A stretch of 10,406 bases of DNA, taken from assembly GCA_016213595.1 (NCBI GenBank), contig JACRAA010000321.1:1-10406 (forward strand), in the 5' to 3' direction. This DNA comes from Actinomycetota bacterium (GTDB lineage: Bacteria; Actinomycetota; Actinomycetes; Propionibacteriales; Propionibacteriaceae). Positions within the stretch are counted from its first letter, which is position 1. Each line of letters starts with the position of its first letter. This document shows positions 5,629 through 10,406 of this stretch, in pieces. The position numbers were made by a program, and so were the translations under genes. The notes beneath the pieces are model-generated. The model searched no databases and had not been told where the DNA came from. It worked only from the letters and a program-made list of their open reading frames with translations.

Positions 5629-8181
5629 TCAGTACCTCCGCAGCCCGGGGACCGTCATGACGCCCGCACGGTGGGACAGGATCGCGCTGAGGATCCGGGC
5701 GATCGCGACGAACCCCGTCAACGGACCGGCGAACACGGTCGACAGGCCCGGGATCGGGAAGGTGATGAGGACGGAGACGCCGTTGGCCGGGTTGTCGGCC
5801 GCCCGGACGAACTCGTCGGCCTTGGCCTTCGCGTAGTCCATCGCCAGCCGGATCGCTGCGTCGACGAGGCGGTCCACGATCTTCTCGATGATCTTGCTCG
5901 CCACTCCGGCTGCCGCGGCGGCAGGTGCCTCGGCGCTCACCTCGCGCAGCACTTTCACCCGTGTCCGAGGACTGATCCTGAGGCTGTTGACGGCGGCTCC
6001 GACGGCCGCGCGGAGGGCGATGACGAACGCCGTGGTGTTGTGCTGGCGTGCTCGAGAGGCGATGGCCTGGGCGTCCGCCTCGGAGAGGTAGATGCTGAGC
6101 CGGATGAGGTCACGCCCGGCTCGTGCGTCGATCGTGACGAAGGCCTGGCTGGGGGTCGACACCGCCACGCCGCCGCCCCCCGCGTACGGGAGCTGCAGGT
6201 AGAAGAAGCGCTGGCCTGCGGCGACCAGCGAGCGGTCCCGGGTGAACCTGGGGTCGACGTCGGCGCCCAGTCCGGGCTCGCCGAGCAGGATGCCGGCAGC
6301 GGCGATCGAGAGCGGGTGGAGGTGACGCCAGCCGTTCGGGTACAGCCCGGGCACCCCCTTCTCGAGCTGGGCGATCCTCGACAGGTACGTCCCCGGCAGC
6401 GTCTCGTAGAGGTGGACGCGGACCTTGACGGGTGTCCGTACGCCCTGGGCGCGGAGGACGTCGGCGAGCCGTACTCCGCCGAACGTCGTGATCGCGGCGG
6501 CCATCTGGGGGGTCAGGGTGACCTCGAAGATCCGGCAGTACTTGCGGTACCAGTAGACGCGGGGCCGTAGGACCCAGGTGGCCTGAGCGGTCCCGGACGT
6601 CTCGCGGGCGTCGAGGTCGCCGCGCACCAAGGAGGCCGGCACGGTATGCGCGACGGCCTCGTTGAACGCCGCCACGGTCTCGGAGTGGAGCCGGGACGTG
6701 TCGACGAAGACCTCGTTGCCCTGCTCCGCGAGACGTCGGACGGTGTCCTCGACGATGGACGCCACGGCCGACGGTGCCGCGAGCTCGCGGTCCTCGGCGT
6801 TCGTCTCGAGCGTGAAGATCCGCAGGCCGACGTCGACGAGCGCCTGGGACAGGGGGGTGGCGAACTGCGGCCCCACCAGGGGCCGGATGAGCTTCGCCAG
6901 CAGGTCCGCCAGGAAGTTGACGACCCGCCGCCGACCGATGATCCGCACTCCGATCCGGAGGGCCGGGAGGATCGCGGGCAGGAAGCGTTCGATGACCGGC
7001 CCCGGGCTCTCGCCGTCGCGCAGCTCGGAGAGCTCGCGGACGAGGACGACACGGGCGTTGTCCAGCTCGGCGGCGCCCGGCGCTGCCTCGTACTCGGCGG
7101 TCGTGGCGTTCAGCTCGGCCTCGAGCTGGGCGAGCTCGGCCTCGTTCTCAGCCGCCAGGTACCGGCTCACTGCTGAGACGAACTCCTGCTCGAGCTCCGT
7201 CGTCTCCCCGACGGCGGGAATGCCGCCGTGCCACGCCAGCTCGCCTTCGAGCTCCTGCGCGAGGGCCTGTTCGCTGCCCCAGCCGCCGTGCTCGCCGACG
7301 AGCTCGCCGAGCTCGGCCTCGCTCTCGCTGCCGAACTCCGCCTCGTTGCCGAAGATGCGGATGCGGAGCTGGTTGGCGATGGGCTGCAGCGGGGCGGGGA
7401 GCCGGCCGATCGCCCAGGTGAGCACGCGTCGCAGCAGCGGACGGACGATCTTGCCCAGGTTCTTGAAGATGAACGAGAAGGGCAGGGACGCGATCTTGCC
7501 GACGAGGGAGATCCCCTTCTTGGCGAGGTTGACAGCCCCGCGCGCGACCCGGCCGACCAGGCGGCCCAGCGACTTGAAGAACTGCTCCTGGGCGGGCGAA
7601 GCGCCGACCGGGATCGGCGGCGACTCGGTGAACTCGAGGAACGAGGCCAGCTCCTTCTCGCCGATCGTCGACGCGGAGTGCTCGCCGACCTGCTCGGCCA
7701 TGGTCTCCAGGAACCTGTCGACCTCGGCCGCCAGCTCGTCGGCATGCCGGGTGACGAGGAGGCCCGCCTCGTGGAGAGCGGGCGTGCTGACACCCATGCC
7801 ACCGTTCGAGGACACCTCTGCATGGACCCCCGACCACTCCTGCGCGAGCTCCCCGAGGGCCTCCGACAGCTCCGTGCCCATCATCTCGTTCACGAACTCC
7901 GCGGCGAGGACCTCGCGGTCCTCGGCCGCCTGCACGTGGGCGAACGGGGAGATCGCATTGAGCTCGCCCGCCTCGGGCTGGGAGGCCTCCCAGGACTCGG
8001 TCGATGCCTCAGGCGTCTCCGGCAGCTGCTCCCAGGTGGACTCCGAGTAGCCGGCGGTGGCGAAGGGGCTGGAGGCCTCCGTCGTCACCTCCGGGGCCGA
8101 CTCCCCGAGCTCAGCCTCGTTGTACTCGGACTCGCCGTACTCGTACTCGGCAAACGTCGACTCGGCCGTTGTCCAGGTCAT
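5629..8181 (-). CDS. 850-aa protein with acidic SPFA-bearing N-terminus and two basic amphipathic segments; first gene of operon
   Basis: Unnamed protein type. Residues 1-120 are Glu/Ser/Thr/Tyr-rich and look disordered (YEYGESEYNEAELGE), with SPFA at 38-41 and 78-81. Residues 198-279 form a basic, hydrophobic, helix-prone block beginning FFKSLGRLVGRVARGAV. An acidic block follows at 280-395, then a second basic hydrophobic block at 396-457 (LPALRIGVRIIGRRRVVNFL). The two blocks share a pattern of (I/L)VRPL or LIRPL, then PL, then LRIF. Residues 460-745 look like a folded alpha/beta region of unknown type (RPRVYWYRKYCRIFEVTLT, GQRFFYLQLPYAGG). Residues 755-850 hold Ala-rich helices and a hydrophobic stretch GLSTVFAGPLTGFVAIARIL that might enter a membrane. 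There is no signal peptide. The ATG at 8181 has GGAGGAA eight bases upstream. I infer a membrane-interacting or self-assembling protein whose acidic parts shield the basic helices. Its catalytic role, if any, is not visible. Confidence 0.88.
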   Translation of the reverse strand: MTWTTAESTFAEYEYGESEYNEAELGESAPEVTTEASSPFATAGYSESTWEQLPETPEASTESWEASQPEAGELNAISPFAHVQAAEDREVLAAEFVNEMMGTELSEALGELAQEWSGVHAEVSSNGGMGVSTPALHEAGLLVTRHADELAAEVDRFLETMAEQVGEHSASTIGEKELASFLEFTESPPIPVGASPAQEQFFKSLGRLVGRVARGAVNLAKKGISLVGKIASLPFSFIFKNLGKIVRPLLRRVLTWAIGRLPAPLQPIANQLRIRIFGNEAEFGSESEAELGELVGEHGGWGSEQALAQELEGELAWHGGIPAVGETTELEQEFVSAVSRYLAAENEAELAQLEAELNATTAEYEAAPGAAELDNARVVLVRELSELRDGESPGPVIERFLPAILPALRIGVRIIGRRRVVNFLADLLAKLIRPLVGPQFATPLSQALVDVGLRIFTLETNAEDRELAAPSAVASIVEDTVRRLAEQGNEVFVDTSRLHSETVAAFNEAVAHTVPASLVRGDLDARETSGTAQATWVLRPRVYWYRKYCRIFEVTLTPQMAAAITTFGGVRLADVLRAQGVRTPVKVRVHLYETLPGTYLSRIAQLEKGVPGLYPNGWRHLHPLSIAAAGILLGEPGLGADVDPRFTRDRSLVAAGQRFFYLQLPYAGGGGVAVSTPSQAFVTIDARAGRDLIRLSIYLSEADAQAIASRARQHNTTAFVIALRAAVGAAVNSLRISPRTRVKVLREVSAEAPAAAAAGVASKIIEKIVDRLVDAAIRLAMDYAKAKADEFVRAADNPANGVSVLITFPIPGLSTVFAGPLTGFVAIARILSAILSHRAGVMTVPGLRRY

Positions 8182-8187
8182 TTTCCG

Positions 8188-8194
8188 TTCCTCC
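8188..8194 (-). promoter_or_regulatory. Ribosome binding site for the 850-aa gene
   Basis: GGAGGAA on the minus strand, eight bases before ATG at 8181. It fixes the start of the first gene of the minus-strand operon. Confidence 0.75.
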
Positions 8195-8345
8195 GATCGC
8201 GCCCAGGGGCCGTGAGGCTCCGTCGTGAATGTACGAGTGGGGTGACCTACCGGGCATCGGTCGAACTACCGAACTTGTCTGCGTCAAACGACTCAGGCGC
8301 GTGTGCTCGCAGGCGTAAAGTCCGAGCCGAGGCCCGCTCGGGCCC
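8195..8345. promoter_or_regulatory. Divergent intergenic region holding promoters of both blocks (sites tentative)
   Basis: This is the only divergent gap, so promoters for the minus-strand operon and the plus-strand genes must lie here or within flanking genes. On the minus strand TTGACG (8282-8287) is a fair -35 element, but the matching -10 (TCGACC, 8259-8264) is poor. The dyad TCGGT-cgaact-ACCGA (8257-8272) overlaps that place and could be an operator. On the plus strand TAAAGT (about 8316-8321) is a reasonable -10 for the CoA-binding gene, without a good -35. A GC hairpin GGCCC-gctc-GGGCC (8331-8344) lies just before the ribosome site GAGGAG (8346-8351). None of these is proven. Confidence 0.4.
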
Positions 8346-8364
8346 GAGGAGATGGTGAACCAGA

Positions 8365-8838
8365 ATGAAGATCGAAGAAGCGGCTGCCGACTTCCTGTCA
8401 TGCCGCCGGATCGCGGTGACCGGTGTCTCCCACGCCCCCAAGGGCCACGGCAGCAACGCGGTCTACCAGCGCCTCCGGGACCGCGGGTACGAGGTGTTCG
8501 CCGTCAACCCGAACGCGGAGTCCGTCGAGGGCGACAAGACCTACCGGGATCTCCGGTCCATCCCCGGCGGCGTCGAGGCGGTCGTCATCGGCACCCGCCC
8601 GGACCGTGCCATGGACACGGTGAAGGAGGCGTCGGAGCTGGGCATCACCCGCGTCTGGATGCACCGCTCCATGGACGCCGGGAGCGTCTCGCCCGAGGCT
8701 GCCGCGTACGGCCGTGAGCACGGCGCCACCGTGATCGCGGGCGGCTGCCCCCTGATGTTCGGACCCGCCTCGGACGGCGGCCACAAGGCGATGTGCTGGG
8801 TGCTCAAGCTGACGGGCAGCGTCCCCAGGACGGTGTAG
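8365..8838 (+). CDS. CoA-binding domain protein (CoA_binding_2, YccU-like)
   Basis: A 157-residue single-domain Rossmann protein of the CoA_binding_2 family. Residues 15-22 (RIAVTGVS) form the first strand and nucleotide-binding loop. RDRGYEVFAVNPNA at 38-51 is the typical second strand ending in VNP, VEAVVIGTRPD at 70-80 is the third, and VIAGGCPLMF at 123-132 matches the family's conserved C-P motif near the end. Length is normal for the family. These small cytosolic proteins are related to the CoA-binding domain of succinyl-CoA and acetyl-CoA synthetases; their physiological role is poorly known. The start is ATG at 8365, with GAGGAG at 8346-8351 rather far upstream (13 bases); no better in-frame start is seen. 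It faces away from the minus-strand operon and is followed after 82 bases by another plus-strand gene. Confidence 0.92.
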   Translation: MKIEEAAADFLSCRRIAVTGVSHAPKGHGSNAVYQRLRDRGYEVFAVNPNAESVEGDKTYRDLRSIPGGVEAVVIGTRPDRAMDTVKEASELGITRVWMHRSMDAGSVSPEAAAYGREHGATVIAGGCPLMFGPASDGGHKAMCWVLKLTGSVPRTV

Positions 8839-8920
8839 CGACAGGGCCACGGGCTGCGCACAGCGGATGCGCGTCCAGCAGCGCACTGGCCGCGGCGAGA
8901 GCACGAGCGCACAATGACTC

Positions 8921-9511
8921 ATGTTCATCGAGACGACGGGCGAGAGCGACGCCCAGGGTGCCCTCGCAGAGTGGTACGCGTCACAGCGCAGGAACTGGGG
9001 GTTCCTGCCCGACTTCGCCGGTTGCTTCTCCTCCCGGCCCGAGGTCGCCAAGGCCTGGGCCGGCCTCAATGCCACCATCCGGGACGGCATGGAACGGCGC
9101 CGGTACGAGCTGGTGACGATGTCGGCGGCCCGGGAGCTGCGCTCAACCTACTGCACGGTCGCGCACGCGTCGTTCCTCCGGGATGCCTGCGGCGACGAAG
9201 CGACCGTACGGGCGCTCGCGGCCGACCCTGACGGCAGCTCCCTTTCGGCACAGGACGCGGTGACCTACCTGTTCGCGCGGAAGGTGGCCCGGGAGGCCTC
9301 CTCCGTGGACCAGTCCGACATCGATGCCCTGCATGCTGCGGGGCTGTCCGACGCTGACGTTGCCGATGTCGTGTTCGCCGTCGCTGCGCGGGCGTTCTTC
9401 GCCACCGTGCTGGACGCGCTCGGCGCTCAGCTCGACCGGGAGACCGCCGACACGTTCGAGCCCGAAGTGCTGGACGGGATGCTCGTGGGCAGGCCGGTCG
9501 GCGCGCCCTGA
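8921..9511 (+). CDS. AhpD-like / carboxymuconolactone decarboxylase-fold protein, single active-site Cys
   Basis: A 196-residue protein of the AhpD/CMD superfamily, 'peroxidase-related' type. The signature RYELVTMSAARELRSTYC followed by TVAH covers residues 61-82. By spacing to AhpD, E63 fits the proton-relay Glu, C78 the peroxidatic-side Cys and H82 the relay His. The first Cys of the usual CxxC is Ser (S75-T-Y-C78). Many family members have such a variant, and it would prevent an intramolecular disulfide. NWGFLPDFAGCFSSRPEVAKAW at the N-terminus is also typical of the family. It probably acts in the cytosol as a thiol-dependent peroxidase or related enzyme; the substrate is unknown. The start at 8921 has only a weak purine-rich site upstream; an overlapping ATG at 8914 is in another frame. 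The neighbours do not suggest a pathway. Confidence 0.88.
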   Translation: MFIETTGESDAQGALAEWYASQRRNWGFLPDFAGCFSSRPEVAKAWAGLNATIRDGMERRRYELVTMSAARELRSTYCTVAHASFLRDACGDEATVRALAADPDGSSLSAQDAVTYLFARKVAREASSVDQSDIDALHAAGLSDADVADVVFAVAARAFFATVLDALGAQLDRETADTFEPEVLDGMLVGRPVGAP

Positions 9512-9572
9512 CGCAGACGACCGCCGCGCCTTTCCCTGTCCCGACTGGAGTGTCACCGGGCATCGCCCTGAG

Positions 9573-9593
9573 TACAGTCATCCCTCACGAGGG
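9573..9593 (+). promoter_or_regulatory. Possible -10 element and palindromic operator before the alpha-mannosidase gene
   Basis: TACAGT at 9573-9578 fits an actinobacterial -10 (TAnnnT), with no convincing -35. Immediately downstream, CCCTC-ac-GAGGG (9582-9593) is a perfect dyad with 5-base arms, placed between the -10 and the ribosome site. That is where a sugar-responsive repressor could bind. The call is tentative. Confidence 0.3.
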
Positions 9594-9610
9594 CGTGGAC
9601 AGGAGAGACC

Positions 9611-10406
9611 GTGCTCGAGGTCCTGAGGTCGTTGGTCAACGTGGTGCAGAAGCGACCCCGGGACCAGCGGCGGCTCATGCAGATCCGTACCGCCGTGTAC
9701 CGGACGGTGGCACAGCTCCACGCCGAGATCGTCACCTCGCCCGAGCCCATCCTCTTCGCCGACCTCGAGCCGTCGGCCTTCCGGACGATCAGGCCCGGAA
9801 CGGCGTGGGGTCGGAAGTACGACTGTGCCTGGCTCCACGTCACCGGTCGGATCCCTGACGGCGTCCCCGACCCGGTGGTCCTGCTCGGGATCCGCGGCGA
9901 AGGTCTTGTCCACTCGGCACAGGGGGAGGTTGTGGACTCCGTCAGCACCGTCTGGATCCAGGGCGACCTGCCACACTCGGGCGGGGTGTTCCGTCCGGTG
10001 ACCCACCTCGACCTGTCAGCGGGGAACGTCGACTTCTACGCCGACGTCGCCTACAACGGCTGGCTGCTCTTCGACCAGGGCAAGGCCGTCTACCACGGCG
10101 CCCTCGTGGCGGCCCGGGACGACGAGGCGTACGGCCTCTACTACGACTACCTCACACTCGTCGTCCTCTCGGCCTCCACGGACGACCGCGCACTCGCCGC
10201 GGACCTCGACCGCACACTGGCCCTCGCGTACAGCCGGTTCACGGCCCACGACATCCGCGCGGCCCGCGCCATCCTCGCCGACGTGCTGGGGAGGAGGTCG
10301 GAGAGCGACTTCACGTACAGCGCCATCGGACACGGCCACCTGGACATGGCGTGGCTGTGGCCACTGCGGGAGACGCGCCGCAAGGCAGCGAGGACGTACG
10401 TGAGGG
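9611..10406 (+). CDS. Alpha-mannosidase, GH38, N-terminal part; C-terminus outside window
   Basis: The visible 265 residues are the N-terminal domain and the start of the catalytic domain of a glycoside hydrolase family 38 alpha-mannosidase. Residues 240-257, GHGHLDMAWLWPLRETRR, are the family's catalytic-domain opening; H243 and D245 correspond to the first two zinc ligands (HxD). Before that lies the N-terminal domain seen in bacterial members, with WGRKYDCAWLHVTGRIPDG at 66-84 forming part of a beta-sandwich. Full-length members are about 1000 residues, so three quarters of the gene lies outside. The enzyme releases alpha-mannose from glycans, probably in the cytosol since no signal peptide is present. 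The start is GTG at 9611, with AGGAG at 9601-9605. It begins 99 bases after the AhpD-like gene and may have its own promoter. Confidence 0.93.
   Translation, partial: MLEVLRSLVNVVQKRPRDQRRLMQIRTAVYRTVAQLHAEIVTSPEPILFADLEPSAFRTIRPGTAWGRKYDCAWLHVTGRIPDGVPDPVVLLGIRGEGLVHSAQGEVVDSVSTVWIQGDLPHSGGVFRPVTHLDLSAGNVDFYADVAYNGWLLFDQGKAVYHGALVAARDDEAYGLYYDYLTLVVLSASTDDRALAADLDRTLALAYSRFTAHDIRAARAILADVLGRRSESDFTYSAIGHGHLDMAWLWPLRETRRKAARTYVR

Noticed and set aside
4427..5836. Plus-strand open frame of 469 codons
   Set aside because: It is antisense to the metallopeptidase, which has the HExxH motif and proper operon spacing; the antisense reading is rich in Gly/Arg/Asp with no domain signal.
562..8181. 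Contractile injection system cluster
   Set aside because: No sheath, tube, baseplate or AAA ATPase gene is visible and the HExxH protein does not resemble DUF4157. The idea can only be tested with sequence outside the window.
8839..8920. Intrinsic terminator after the CoA-binding gene
   Set aside because: Only short GC dyads (such as TGCGC/GCGCA) occur and there is no T tract, so no terminator can be supported.

Overview
The window is very GC-rich DNA with strong GC bias at third codon positions, dense gene packing, several GTG starts and clear GGAGG-type ribosome binding sites. This points to a high-GC actinomycete; I cannot name the genus from sequence alone. There are nine genes and no gap longer than about 185 bases. 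I saw no RNA gene, insertion sequence, CRISPR array or phage integrase.

Left block, minus strand (8181 down to 1): a tightly packed run of six genes with spacings of -2 to about 20 bases, so very likely one operon. In order of transcription these are: an 850-residue protein with acidic Glu-rich stretches around two basic amphipathic, membrane-active-looking segments (5629..8181); a 420-residue HExxH zinc-metallopeptidase-like protein (4361..5623); a 184-residue acidic protein of unknown function (3786..4340); a 397-residue protein of unknown function from a GTG start (2581..3774); a 667-residue protein with a degenerate OmpA-like domain, an Arg-rich middle and a long acidic tail carrying a YGELNE hexapeptide tandem repeat (562..2565); and a truncated TIM-barrel amidohydrolase (1..554). 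None of the first five shows a signal peptide. The first and fifth share an SPFA motif in acidic N-terminal context and an alternating acidic/basic block design. The first five genes look like one undescribed system, and they are the most interesting part of the window. The role is unknown. My inference is a membrane-active or self-assembling protein set with its own protease.

Right block, plus strand (8365 to the end): three ordinary genes facing away from the operon across a 183-base divergent region. They encode a small CoA-binding Rossmann protein (8365..8838), an AhpD/carboxymuconolactone-decarboxylase-fold protein with only one of the two usual cysteines (8921..9511), and the N-terminal part of a GH38 alpha-mannosidase that runs off the window (9611..10406). 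They look like housekeeping or catabolic genes with no visible tie to the left block.
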